Part shown: positions 15,393 through 23,483 of the stretch, one piece after another | Layout of the letters: each line of letters opens with the position of its first letter | Position numbering within the stretch: position 1 is the first letter of the stretch | DNA from: a virus | IMG/VR virus record: IMGVR_UViG_3300022858_000070 | Span: 1-37,599 of that record | Length of the DNA: 37,599 nt | Reading direction: 5' to 3' (one strand) | The notes under the pieces: model-generated | What the model saw: the letters and a program-made list of their open reading frames with translations, nothing else | Database searches by the model: none | What the model was told of the DNA's origin: nothing | Made by a program: the position numbers and the translations under genes

Positions 15393-16394
15393 TTAGTCTG
15401 TATCTGCATATAATCGGACATAGCGAATACCATGTCCAACAATGTCAAACAGAGGGACATAACCTACTGGGGTATCAGCTTCAGTTATAGCAGCCACATA
15501 GCCGACTGAAGTAGGATTGGCCGCCGCTATGACTGCCGTGGCAGTTCCACCTGCTGCAGCCAGATTAACTCTGAACCAATGGAAAGAAGTCGCTGGAGTT
15601 TCAGCCAGTATTGCTTGTATCTGTTGCATAACAACCCTACCATTAGCGGCAAGGCCACAACCGACATCGTAGATACCGATTTCGTGTGCTACTAACAAAT
15701 CGTCAGTAGGTGTGAAGGCAACCGCCAGTTCCATCCAAGTAGCCCAACCATAGATAGACCCAGTCTGCACACCAGTTATTCTCTGATCTCGATAAAACAG
15801 ACCTTCAGATGTTCCGCCTGCAAATACGGCTGTGCGGTGGTCGCCATAAGCACCAGTAGCAACTGTATGCCATCTTCGTTCCTCTTGCTCCGGCCATGGT
15901 GCAGCATGAACCTTGACAGCAATCCGCCCTGTAGCTGTGGAATCCAAATGACCCAGTGCATACCCAAAGAAAACCTGAGTGGCGCTGTCATTTCTTTTAC
16001 TGAGTTCAGCATCGCCTGTACCTATAACACCTACATTGCCTAATAGAGTTCCAGCACGAATGTAGAGGGGGTCACCTATTTCAACGGCAACACCACCTAA
16101 ATCATTATAGGCATCAACTTTCAGATTCCAGATTCCTTCAGTATCAACGGCAATCAAATCAGTTATAGCCGTGGCACTCTTGAAAGCTACTCCAACTAAA
16201 TTCCCATAAGTCCCTGGGGTAGCACTAAGACATACGATAACCGGGTCACCCTTATCCACAAACCCATCAGCAGCATGGTAAATGTGGATTAGTTCCCTCT
16301 CAAAAACTGTTATATGCCTACCTTCATAGGTAGACGAGACTTCTGTACCGGCATCTAATTGGCCGGTGTAAACACCAACTGTTTCTCCTGGCAT
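15393..16394 (-). CDS. putative capsid decoration / head fibre protein
   Basis: 333 residues. The first ~165 residues carry a DUF2190-like pattern: DGFVDKGDPVIVC, GNLVGVAFKSATAITDLIAV, GIWNLKV, GVAVEIGDPLYIRAG, GYALGHLDSTATGRIAVKVH. This fold is used by capsid decoration proteins. The second half is another beta-rich Gly/Ala domain ending in GIRYVRLYADTD, probably outward-facing. Position between the protease-scaffold and capsid genes supports a capsid-surface role. It starts with ACATT-type spacing after AGTGAGGTAAAACAAAATG. Confidence 0.62.
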   Translation of the reverse strand: MPGETVGVYTGQLDAGTEVSSTYEGRHITVFERELIHIYHAADGFVDKGDPVIVCLSATPGTYGNLVGVAFKSATAITDLIAVDTEGIWNLKVDAYNDLGGVAVEIGDPLYIRAGTLLGNVGVIGTGDAELSKRNDSATQVFFGYALGHLDSTATGRIAVKVHAAPWPEQEERRWHTVATGAYGDHRTAVFAGGTSEGLFYRDQRITGVQTGSIYGWATWMELAVAFTPTDDLLVAHEIGIYDVGCGLAANGRVVMQQIQAILAETPATSFHWFRVNLAAAGGTATAVIAAANPTSVGYVAAITEADTPVGYVPLFDIVGHGIRYVRLYADTD

Positions 16395-16440
16395 TTTGTT
16401 TTACCTCACTTTATTTTGTTCTCTGTCATACTAGGACAGT

Positions 16441-18411
16441 TTAGCGCCCATTGGCGGCAATTTCGGCTTCCCCGTCACTCATCCCCATTCCCTTGAAGGA
16501 CTCAACGAGGGCTTTGTGGTCTTTCTCAGGGTCAGTATGAGTTTCCCCTAACCCCTTCACCTTACCTGCCTCGGATAGTTTGGCGATATAGTCAACTTCT
16601 GATTTTATCGCTTCCACTATTCCATCAGCAGACTCGGTGTCCTTGAACCTTTCAATAAGTCGCTCTTTAGCAGCCTGGGGTAGCTCGGCCTTGTCTACAG
16701 CCTCTTTTACGATAGCTTGTGCATCGGCTTTTGCCTTCTCCTTGATTGCTAAATCAGCAGCTTCCTTGAGTCCGTCTCTTTCCTTGGTTAGAGATTCTAT
16801 TTGCGTGTCCTTGTCCTTGATTTGCTCTTCAAGCTCCATAGCTTTCTTAGCCTCCTTGATAGTTACCTCCCTGACCTCGGCTGTAATAGCCTTTATTAAG
16901 TCAGGTCGTCTTTCTTTAAGTGCTGATAGTCCGACCAAATCTACATCCCGATTTCTATCAGATTCATAGAGTGTGACAATCCCACTAGCTCCAGGTTCAG
17001 TAACAAAATCAACCGACCTGCAAGCTGTGAGTTTCTCTATAACCAGAGTTCTTTCACCTTCAATGGTAGCTTCAGTAGCTTTGCCCGCAGCATTGATAGA
17101 GATGCCCATTTCTGATAGCAACTCCTTATCTCGCAGCGTAGCCAGCTTCGTCATCAACCAAGATTCGATGATTTCAGCAACTCCAGTAACAGTTCCTTTG
17201 TCATCACAGGTTACATCTTTTAATACAGCAACCCATCCCGTATTCTTAATTGACCTCTCGGGGAGTTCTCTTTCTTCTGTTTCTGTCGGATGGTCGGCAT
17301 ACATCTTCATGCCTTCAAATATCCCATAATCTCTCTGGAGCATATCGGAAGGATAATATCTGGACTTATCAGCGTTGAATCCAGCCTTGATAACGATTAC
17401 AGTAGCTCTACCTTTGTCGAATGTAGCTTCCGTTAGGGGTACGTAATTACTCACAACCTCCCTGGTCTCGGCTTCCCTAACCCACCGGGGCATCTCGTCT
17501 TCCTCGATACCCAGCTTGCGGTATCCGGCCCGTATCTTTCTTTTAGCAGCAGCTAATTCGGAGGTTGGCACCGTAGCCTTTAGCCCCTTGTACCCACCCG
17601 GGCTGAGAGAGGCTGAAACCTTATTTAACTGTGCCTTGGTCATCTTCTTATCCAAGTCTTCCCATGTTCTTAACTGCCACCCTGAGGGCTTCTCGGAGTC
17701 CGGCACATAGGCAAACGCCTCAGCCGGAAACTTAACCCCTTCCTCGGTCTTTATAATTGCCTGTTCCTTTAACCACGCCAGGGTCTTATCTGCTTCCTTA
17801 ATTGCTTCATTAGCCTTCTCTTTGTCGGGTGCTTCGGATGATAAAAGCTCCTGGCACAGTGTCATAATCTTCTTTATCCTGCCTGAATCTAAGGTAGCGT
17901 TACGCCTACCGGCTTCCTGTATAATGTCGTTGAATTTAGCCTGTAAGGATTCCATGGGATTATAGATTATCTGTTTAACAACCTTCTCGGGGTCTTCAAG
18001 TATTACCTGCCCATCTTCTTCAAACTGGTACCCCATTTTATAGGCTTGCCCATCCACACTATAGATAACTTCATTATCAAATACCTCCTCAATCACTATC
18101 CCGCTTGGCTCAGGCTTTGCCTCCTGGTTTATCTGATAAGAAGCAATCAGGGCTGATTGTAATAGCTGCTTCCTATCCTCATCACTTATAGATTCTTTCA
18201 CCTTGCCCTCCTTGGCTACCCACTTGTCTCCTACTTTCTTATAGACCTTTTCAACAGCAGCCCAGGCAGTCGCATGAGACAGGGCTTCCCTGTTGTCTCT
18301 GTCTTTGTATTGCTCAAAGGCTGCATTAAACGCCTTCATGTAGATTTCTTTACCATGAGCAGGTAGTCCCTTTGTGCCTTCGGGTAATTCACCTATGGTA
18401 GAATACGGCAT
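16441..18411 (-). CDS. ChaB domain - prohead protease - scaffold fusion
   Basis: 656 residues from ATG 18409-18411 (GGAGGGGATGATATG); an earlier in-frame start would overlap the preceding gene and lacks a site. Residues 1-60 match ChaB (PYSTIGELPEGTKGLPAHG, AFNAAFEQY, WAAVEKVYKK). Residues ~320-480 carry a capsid maturation protease pattern: KMYADHP (369-375), GISINAAG (436-443) and SVDFVTEPGA (466-475). Residues ~510-600 are a long charged coiled coil, as in scaffolds. So one chain would both fill and process the prohead, with a ChaB module of unknown role at its N-terminus. The catalytic residues cannot be named with certainty. Confidence 0.75.
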   Translation of the reverse strand: MPYSTIGELPEGTKGLPAHGKEIYMKAFNAAFEQYKDRDNREALSHATAWAAVEKVYKKVGDKWVAKEGKVKESISDEDRKQLLQSALIASYQINQEAKPEPSGIVIEEVFDNEVIYSVDGQAYKMGYQFEEDGQVILEDPEKVVKQIIYNPMESLQAKFNDIIQEAGRRNATLDSGRIKKIMTLCQELLSSEAPDKEKANEAIKEADKTLAWLKEQAIIKTEEGVKFPAEAFAYVPDSEKPSGWQLRTWEDLDKKMTKAQLNKVSASLSPGGYKGLKATVPTSELAAAKRKIRAGYRKLGIEEDEMPRWVREAETREVVSNYVPLTEATFDKGRATVIVIKAGFNADKSRYYPSDMLQRDYGIFEGMKMYADHPTETEERELPERSIKNTGWVAVLKDVTCDDKGTVTGVAEIIESWLMTKLATLRDKELLSEMGISINAAGKATEATIEGERTLVIEKLTACRSVDFVTEPGASGIVTLYESDRNRDVDLVGLSALKERRPDLIKAITAEVREVTIKEAKKAMELEEQIKDKDTQIESLTKERDGLKEAADLAIKEKAKADAQAIVKEAVDKAELPQAAKERLIERFKDTESADGIVEAIKSEVDYIAKLSEAGKVKGLGETHTDPEKDHKALVESFKGMGMSDGEAEIAANGR

Positions 18412-18412
18412 A

Positions 18413-18589
18413 TCATCCCCTCCTAAATAACTTTGATATACATTTAGGAATTCCAAAGTGACGACACCAATAAGGTGTTGACTCATCTTCTCTTAACTTC
18501 TTCCAGTAGTAACCGGGGTTAGCCTTAAATTCCTTGAGTGTTGGAAACCAATCTCGTAACTCCTTCCCACTGGGTATTACATAACCCAT
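18413..18589 (-). CDS. small hypothetical protein
   Basis: 58 residues from ATG 18587-18589 (GGAGGTAACTATG); aromatic and basic (MGYVIPSGKELRDWFPTLKE, PGYYWKKLRED, YWCRHFGIP). It overlaps the ribosome binding site of the ChaB-protease gene, so the two are coupled. It is the first gene after the terminator at 18613-18660. Function unknown. Confidence 0.6.
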   Translation of the reverse strand: MGYVIPSGKELRDWFPTLKEFKANPGYYWKKLREDESTPYWCRHFGIPKCISKLFRRG

Positions 18590-18612
18590 AGTTACCTCCT
18601 AAAAATGGCAAT

Positions 18613-18660
18613 AAAAAAAGAGCCGCAAACCTGAGTTCTTCACTCAAAGCCTGCGGTTCT
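18613..18660 (-). terminator. Rho-independent terminator inside the head operon
   Basis: On the minus strand AGAACCGCA ... TGCGGCTCT forms the lower stem (one A.C mismatch), TGAGT/ACTCA the upper stem around a GAAGA loop, and seven Ts follow. It lies 24 bases before the next gene start, so no promoter fits between; transcription of the capsid genes from the 24.1-kb promoter must pass it. Confidence 0.8.
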
Positions 18661-18697
18661 TCCGTCTAGCTTAATTCTATTGTTTAATTAATTAGGT

Positions 18698-18952
18698 TCA
18701 TTCAGGTATAATAGTAAAGGAATCCAATCTATCTCTGCCTAATGTTGAATCTGAACGCATAAATACTATACATTCCATGGGGATTCCCCTATTGAGATTA
18801 TATTCATATTCCAGTAAAGTCACTTCCTCTTCATGTTCGGGATTCATTTCCCAGCCAGGGCCATCAGTGAGTTCATAGGGAGTATGTTTAGCTTTAATCC
18901 CCCTCAATTTACGCTTTCCCAATAACTCTTCTAATGTCAAGACATATAACAT
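18698..18952 (-). CDS. hypothetical protein
   Basis: 84 residues from ATG 18950-18952 after AAGGAGGAACCTTG. The sequence (LEELLGKRKLRGIKAKHTPY, NPEHEEEVTLLEYEYNLN, MECIVFMRSDS) suggests a small beta-alpha protein. It is the last gene before the terminator at 18613-18660. No family recognised. Confidence 0.6.
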   Translation of the reverse strand: MLYVLTLEELLGKRKLRGIKAKHTPYELTDGPGWEMNPEHEEEVTLLEYEYNLNRGIPMECIVFMRSDSTLGRDRLDSFTIIPE

Positions 18953-18967
18953 CAAGGTTCCTCCTTT

Positions 18968-19120
18968 TTAATCTGGATATGTTCGTTCAATAACCAATAG
19001 CGTCTTCTTTCCCTGCCTTACCTGTATCTTGACACTACCATAATCAAGATATTTGCCCCAGTCTATCTTATCAAGTTCCTTCTTGAGTTCTAGGTCTTTG
19101 AGGTCTTCCGTTCTATCCAT
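18968..19120 (-). CDS. small DUF2292-like protein
   Basis: 50 residues from ATG 19118-19120 with GGAAAGGATAGT upstream. A charged helix (EDLKDLELKKELDKI) is followed by WGKYLDYGSVKIQVRQGKKT and LLVIERTYP; the G-S-V-x-I-x-V-x-x-G-K ... I-E pattern is that of the DUF2292 family of small bacterial and phage proteins. Function of the family is not known to me. It lies between the tRNA and the 18698 gene. Confidence 0.55.
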   Translation of the reverse strand: MDRTEDLKDLELKKELDKIDWGKYLDYGSVKIQVRQGKKTLLVIERTYPD

Positions 19121-19148
19121 ACTATCCTTTCCTCAATATCAACAAACT

Positions 19149-19223
19149 TGGTAGCAGGGGAGGGAATCGAACCCTCGTAGTCTTGCTTATGAGACAAGAC
19201 GGGCAACCAACAGCCTCCCTGCA
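19149..19223 (-). tRNA. tRNA with CAT anticodon (Met-type), encoded CCA
   Basis: 75 bases. T-arm GAGGG-TTCGATT-CCCTC is canonical; the acceptor arms TGCAGGG and CCCTGCT pair at six positions with a T.T mismatch at 1-72, followed by A73 and an encoded CCA. The anticodon loop CTCATAA (anticodon CAT, T33, A37) is that of elongator Met tRNA; the stem extends to seven pairs (GTCTTGT/GCAAGAC). The D-arm is unusual, pairing only as GGC/GCC around TGTTGGTT. Charging with Met, initiator use or Ile2 identity (CAU modified) cannot be separated by eye. It is embedded in the head operon, so it must be cut from the mRNA. Confidence 0.8.
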
Positions 19224-19226
19224 TAT

Positions 19227-20018
19227 TTACTTACTCAATATCGCTGGAGCTAACGCACACCTGCAGCTTGGATGTTGAGGAGGTGCCATAGCCCCACTGG
19301 TAAAAGCCTGATTGGTAGGTATAACTCCATCAGCTTCGTTGGCTAAACACTCATCGCTCACCCTATCATCACCGGAGGTCACCCATTCCTTGCCGTCTAT
19401 CCCCATGCCCTCCATGTTATCCAGCGAAGCCTGTGATAGAGCGGATGCCGTCTCGGTACGTGCTATCATCTGTGAACGAAACCGGCTCATATCGGTAAAT
19501 TGTGTTTTAATATCCCTTGCTAATCCCGGGATACCTCTCTTACTTTGAATACCATCTGCAATAGTCTTTGCCAGTAACTTCTTGGTCTCATCATCCATCT
19601 GTGTGACTAAAGTAGCCCCGTGCTTGCTAGCCCAATCAATCGCCCCCTGAACTGGTGGCCCCTCAAAGGCTATCGGCACACCGCCTTTAGTCTTCCCCCA
19701 GGTAATCATCTCGGCTTGACCTTGAGAATAAATCTTTACCAATTGCCCGTTTATTCTGGTTGTCAATGAATCATCAAAACTAGCCAGCAGGGGGTCGAGT
19801 ATGTCGCCTGTTTCACTACCTAATGACTCTTTGACATACTGGTTATAAATCTCGTCTATCCTGCCATACGGAAAGGCATCAGATAACGACTTGAAGTATT
19901 TAGCCAGCTCTCTTTGAAAGCTTAGCCTTAGCCTTAGATTTGCGGGGCTGTTTGGATTTGCCGGTATCTCCGCTTCCAATAGTTGAATTGTCGCTTCCAG
20001 TTCCTGTAAGACTGTCAT
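19227..20018 (-). CDS. minor head protein, MuF/SPP1 gp7-like
   Basis: 263 residues. The C-terminal half has the phage Mu F / SPP1 gp7 pattern: KRGIPGLARDIKTQF, MIARTETASALSQASLDNM, KEWVTSGDDRVSDECLANEAD, and the final HPSCRCALAP with its H-P-x-C-R-C motif. These proteins sit inside the capsid near the portal and may be ejected with DNA. The start at 20018 (GGGGGGATAGATG) lies 119 bases inside the preceding gene in another frame; the overlap is real coding in both by composition. Confidence 0.85.
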   Translation of the reverse strand: MTVLQELEATIQLLEAEIPANPNSPANLRLRLSFQRELAKYFKSLSDAFPYGRIDEIYNQYVKESLGSETGDILDPLLASFDDSLTTRINGQLVKIYSQGQAEMITWGKTKGGVPIAFEGPPVQGAIDWASKHGATLVTQMDDETKKLLAKTIADGIQSKRGIPGLARDIKTQFTDMSRFRSQMIARTETASALSQASLDNMEGMGIDGKEWVTSGDDRVSDECLANEADGVIPTNQAFTSGAMAPPQHPSCRCALAPAILSK

Positions 20019-20223
20019 CTATCCCCCCATTAGCAAACTTCTTAGGAATGTTTCTTAAATCCTCTTCTGGATGTTCTCCAGCCTTTGGTAGCATATCGTG
20101 CAACCTATTCCTTGTAGAATTCTCATCTACTTCCCCTGTGCCTTTACACTCAGCACACGTTACCTGTAGTAACCCGTGGTTAAATTCCTTGAACCCCTTG
20201 CCTTCACAATTTGAGCACTGCAT
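19900..20223 (-). CDS. DnaJ-type zinc-finger protein
   Basis: 107 residues. The first 32 carry two CxxC-x-GxG units (CSNCEGKG and CAECKGTG), the cysteine-rich repeat of DnaJ that binds zinc and unfolded chains. The remainder is a low-complexity Gly/Ser/Lys tail (KSKQPRKSKAKAKLSKRAG), which overlaps the MuF gene for 119 bases and is probably shaped by that frame. Placed between portal and MuF genes, it may help fold or assemble the portal region; this is inference. Confidence 0.68.
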   Translation of the reverse strand: MQCSNCEGKGFKEFNHGLLQVTCAECKGTGEVDENSTRNRLHDMLPKAGEHPEEDLRNIPKKFANGGIDDSLTGTGSDNSTIGSGDTGKSKQPRKSKAKAKLSKRAG

Positions 20224-20236
20224 TTATTTACTCCTT

Positions 20237-20479
20237 TTATATCTGCTTACCAGCAAAGCCTATTCCTGCTTCGGTTAATTCCTGCTTTAGTTCATCTGGG
20301 ATACTTTCCCACACTTTACTTGAAGCCTCTAGTGTCTTTTCAGGGCTTCCTGAGTGCATACCTAGAATAAACATCCCTGAGTCAAAGTAAAGCAATCGCC
20401 CTGCTACTCCTAACTTAACACCATTCAGACACTCAACCAACTTTCCGTGAAGTTCTTGTAATTTAGTATCGTCTACCAC
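20237..20479 (-). CDS. hypothetical protein, GTG start
   Basis: 80 residues from GTG 20477-20479, four bases after AAAAAGGAGTAAT. A longer frame to 20554 exists, but that part is occupied by the 28-residue membrane peptide in another frame, which has its own site. The protein (LQELHGKLVECLNGVKLGVA, LLYFDSGMFILGMHSG, WESIPDELKQELTEAGI) looks like a small alpha/beta domain. Function unknown. Confidence 0.6.
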   Translation of the reverse strand: MVDDTKLQELHGKLVECLNGVKLGVAGRLLYFDSGMFILGMHSGSPEKTLEASSKVWESIPDELKQELTEAGIGFAGKQI

Positions 20480-20490
20480 ATTACTCCTTT

Positions 20491-20577
20491 TTATAACAGC
20501 ACGCAGGTTGCCAGACAAACTAATGCTATGAGCATCACCCCCACCACCAGACACACGATCCCCATTGCTACTCTCAT
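20491..20577 (-). CDS. 28-residue hydrophobic membrane peptide
   Basis: ATG 20575-20577 follows AAGGAGTAAGGT at ideal spacing, directly after the portal stop. The product (MRVAMGIVCLVVGVMLIALV then CLATCVLL) is almost wholly a transmembrane helix with three cysteines. It ends at TAA 20491-20493, just before the ribosome binding site of the next gene. Its size is near the lower limit for a real gene, but the signals around it are good. Confidence 0.45.
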   Translation of the reverse strand: MRVAMGIVCLVVGVMLIALVCLATCVLL

Positions 20578-20580
20578 ACC

Positions 20581-21966
20581 TTACTCCTTTTTCTTTAATA
20601 CCTCTTGAAATTGTTTTAATGCCTTAACCAGCCTGACATCGGGATTGCCCTTTGCTTCCTGTGTCAACTGATCTAATACCTCCGCAGGATCGTTTATCCC
20701 CAGCGCCATCAATGCCGTCTGTCTGACATCATCCGAGTAGGCAAACTCGGGGAAGGCTTGTACCATCAATGAAAGTGTCTGCCCTATCTTAGCCACATCA
20801 GCAGGGGCAATCGCAGGGAAGTCCATGTCAATATGTATATCAGTCTTGAGGTCGTTCTGGGCTAAGATAAGCTCGTTAATATCCTGATATGTGTCAGCCC
20901 ATACTTTCTGATAAGACTGGAACTGCTTTTGCATCGGGAGTTCAACTGTCTGGGCGGTAGCTAGACTACCAGCAGATACATCTCCAAAATACTGCTCATA
21001 GAGACCTGTCGCTGCGCATATTTGTAGTTTAATCTGCCTGCCATCTTGGTAGGCATTCATAGCACCCGTATCTGTCTTAATCGGAAGAGTCTCCACTCCT
21101 TCGTTTTCAATTTTAGTAGACCCGGCAGGTATTTTCACCCCGTCTGTCTTCGCCTTAATCGCATTTACCGCCGCCTGCCCGCCCTTGATCTTCTGGCTCC
21201 AGGCGAATGTCGCTAGCGCCAGCATAATCGCTATTCTGGACCCTAGGAACTTGGTGTAATACTTCAGCCAGGGTAGCGCCGGCAGTAACAGGGGGTTGCC
21301 CCTTTGTGTAATAGTGTTATATGTCAGGTGATAGACTAAGGCATCGTCATTGTGCCTTACAGTGGCTCCTATGGCACTCTTAGCTAGTTCGCCTTTCGGG
21401 TTAGTTGTGCTTCTGTAGATAGTTTGGTGCGAACTCCCCTGGCTATCAGTCCAATCCCTTACATAGAATTTAACATCTTCTATATCTTCAGGATTGGTTA
21501 TAATCTCGGTTATTTCGAGCGGGTCAATGCGCCGGATAGTGGTAACACCTCCGCGGTATCCCAAGAAGATAGCGAAGAATATCTCACCATCAACCAAGAG
21601 TTTATCAGATGACTTCCTCTGCCCCCGGGCTGATAGTGTAGTCTGGTTAGTGGGAGCGTTCCAAAACCCTTCGAGCGCTTTCTTTGCTGGCTTGTCCTCG
21701 GTGTCCCACGCCATCCCCGGGCCGAAAGTATAATCAGTCCACAGACGAATAGCCTGCCGCGCCATCGGGTCCTTAGTGTAATATAAACGGGAGGTTAGTA
21801 AATTAGTCTCACGCTCCGAGGCGGTTATTACATCCCTTGTTCCAGCGCTTATATTTATATAGCCGGCATCTTCAAGGGCAAGATCATCTTCAACTGCCTG
21901 TGTAGCTTCTTTTAATATAGTTTCTAATTCATCTGATGGCGATGTTATTTCTCTGAGTTTACTCAT
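20581..21966 (-). CDS. portal protein
   Basis: 461 residues, placed after TerL and before MuF. It carries typical portal segments: N-terminal YTKDPMARQAIRLWTDYTFG, then KSSDKLLVDGEIFFAIFLGY, IRRIDPLEITEI, LVYHLTYNTITQRGNPLLLP, an Ala-rich crown/stem part with ALATFAWSQKIKGGQAAVNA, and AATGLYEQYFGDVSAGSLATAQTVELPM, the well-known loop with G-D-x-S-x-x-x-L-A-x-A before the C-terminal helices. Forms the dodecameric DNA channel and docks the terminase. Confidence 0.88.
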   Translation of the reverse strand: MSKLREITSPSDELETILKEATQAVEDDLALEDAGYINISAGTRDVITASERETNLLTSRLYYTKDPMARQAIRLWTDYTFGPGMAWDTEDKPAKKALEGFWNAPTNQTTLSARGQRKSSDKLLVDGEIFFAIFLGYRGGVTTIRRIDPLEITEIITNPEDIEDVKFYVRDWTDSQGSSHQTIYRSTTNPKGELAKSAIGATVRHNDDALVYHLTYNTITQRGNPLLLPALPWLKYYTKFLGSRIAIMLALATFAWSQKIKGGQAAVNAIKAKTDGVKIPAGSTKIENEGVETLPIKTDTGAMNAYQDGRQIKLQICAATGLYEQYFGDVSAGSLATAQTVELPMQKQFQSYQKVWADTYQDINELILAQNDLKTDIHIDMDFPAIAPADVAKIGQTLSLMVQAFPEFAYSDDVRQTALMALGINDPAEVLDQLTQEAKGNPDVRLVKALKQFQEVLKKKE

Positions 21967-22269
21967 TTATCCCTCTATCAGTGGCTCATATGCTCCAAAT
22001 CCAGCCTTGAGCTTCCACTTTCTCGCATTAGGGCTACAACCGCTGTTATTACAAGCAGCCCAATCACCCCTAACCAAATCAGTACCTTCTTCATAAAACT
22101 CACAAAGCTGGCACCAGTGGACTATATCCTTGTCTACCTTTAGAACCGCACCTTTAGAACTTTCATAGGCTAGAACTATATCTACTGTCTCGTAATCTAT
22201 TTCCTTTGGCTTGGGGTTATTAGCAACGATTTTAGCTATCTGTTCCCTTATCTCTTGTTGTCTTATCAT
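21967..22269 (-). CDS. hypothetical protein with Cys cluster
   Basis: 100 residues between TerL and portal; its stop abuts the portal start. Helical N-terminus (QQEIREQIAKIVANNPKPKE), then HWCQLCEFYEEG and WAACNNSGCSPNARKW, four cysteines that could bind zinc. Position suggests a packaging or portal accessory role, but I know no family. Confidence 0.6.
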   Translation of the reverse strand: MIRQQEIREQIAKIVANNPKPKEIDYETVDIVLAYESSKGAVLKVDKDIVHWCQLCEFYEEGTDLVRGDWAACNNSGCSPNARKWKLKAGFGAYEPLIEG

Positions 22270-22280
22270 TCCTGCTCCTT

Positions 22281-23483
22281 TTATCCTAACTCCAGCCCTC
22301 TTACTGCTTGCATTGTGTCGTAAATTATAGTCCGTTCCACTGGCTCAGGTTCTTTATCAATAAACCCCACGACACCATATCTTCGGGCATCCATTCCGTG
22401 AGAGAATATGTGTGTCGTCTTGTCGGTGTATTTGCCATTCTTGTCCTGTATGTATCTGAAGTTCCTCTGCTCCTTGATACAGTTTAACGAGTCCTTTGTC
22501 CAGAACTGTTTATACTGCCTGATTTTCTGATGACCGTATTCTACCGAGCCTGCGCCCTTCGGGCAAGGCTTGATATTGAATCCGAACTTGTGAATCTCCT
22601 CAATCGACTTCGGTTCAGCAGAGTCAGCAAATATCTCATCATAGTTTCTTTTAACACCCAGCTCATCCATCCGGTAAGCGATGGCATCATTAGTCAGCCC
22701 CGCCTCATATATCAACTCTTGGCAGTAAAGCCCCTCATCTTGGACCCTACAGCGTATCAGGACAGTCGGGTCATTACTGTATCCGAAGTCTAATCCATAG
22801 AATACCTCACCACTGGGCAAAGCATCAACCTGACCGAAGTGAGGATAAACCAAACCTTCAACTTTCCCTATCTTCCCCAGGCCGTATATATTCCACCAAT
22901 TCAGGTCAGTGTCCCGGTTGGACTCTATGTTACTAATTACCTCTTGAGGAAGCACATCCAGGGCATCCATATAGGTTGAATGTATATAAGCGTTTTCTGG
23001 CTTCCCTATCAGATTTTCGTGCGCCCAGAATTCACTTACAGGATTCCAGTCAAGAAAGGTAAATAGTTCTGTCCTTATGTCTAGTTCCCGATAGGCATTA
23101 TATGGGTTGTTGTTTGATTCATTCAGGAAGAGTATTTTGCGCCGACCACCTCTCATCTTGGAGGGTTCATCAGCAGGGAAGAATTCCATCACACCCTTCC
23201 CGAAAGTGTAAATGTGCTCAGTGCGGTTATATCGCTCCCCATCAAACTCATCCCCCATTATGTTCATAAAGTCCCTGATACATCCTCTTTTGAGATGCGG
23301 TAAGGACTCACTTACTATGGATATGAGGAAGTTTGACTTGGCGTGCTGTGCTATCAGGATAAGTAATTGAAGTATTGAATAGGTCTTGCTAGAGGAGGTT
23401 CCGCCTTCATTGAGTGCACGGCGCTTGCCCCTCTGATATGCAGTTAAATTGTCATCAAAGATTCGAGTTGTCTTTACCCTCAA
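22281..23483 (-). CDS. terL: terminase large subunit (ATPase-nuclease)
   Basis: 400 residues, somewhat short for the class but with both domains. ATPase: Walker A GGTSSSKT (27-34) and Walker B ILFLNE (117-122). Nuclease: GLDFGYSNDPTVL with D232 and FADSAEPKSI with D287, the RNase-H-like acidic residues. This matches the Terminase_3/Terminase_6 type that packages DNA through the portal and cuts concatemers. It overlaps TerS by 29 bases, and the portal gene follows after a small gene. Confidence 0.92.
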   Translation of the reverse strand: MRVKTTRIFDDNLTAYQRGKRRALNEGGTSSSKTYSILQLLILIAQHAKSNFLISIVSESLPHLKRGCIRDFMNIMGDEFDGERYNRTEHIYTFGKGVMEFFPADEPSKMRGGRRKILFLNESNNNPYNAYRELDIRTELFTFLDWNPVSEFWAHENLIGKPENAYIHSTYMDALDVLPQEVISNIESNRDTDLNWWNIYGLGKIGKVEGLVYPHFGQVDALPSGEVFYGLDFGYSNDPTVLIRCRVQDEGLYCQELIYEAGLTNDAIAYRMDELGVKRNYDEIFADSAEPKSIEEIHKFGFNIKPCPKGAGSVEYGHQKIRQYKQFWTKDSLNCIKEQRNFRYIQDKNGKYTDKTTHIFSHGMDARRYGVVGFIDKEPEPVERTIIYDTMQAVRGLELG

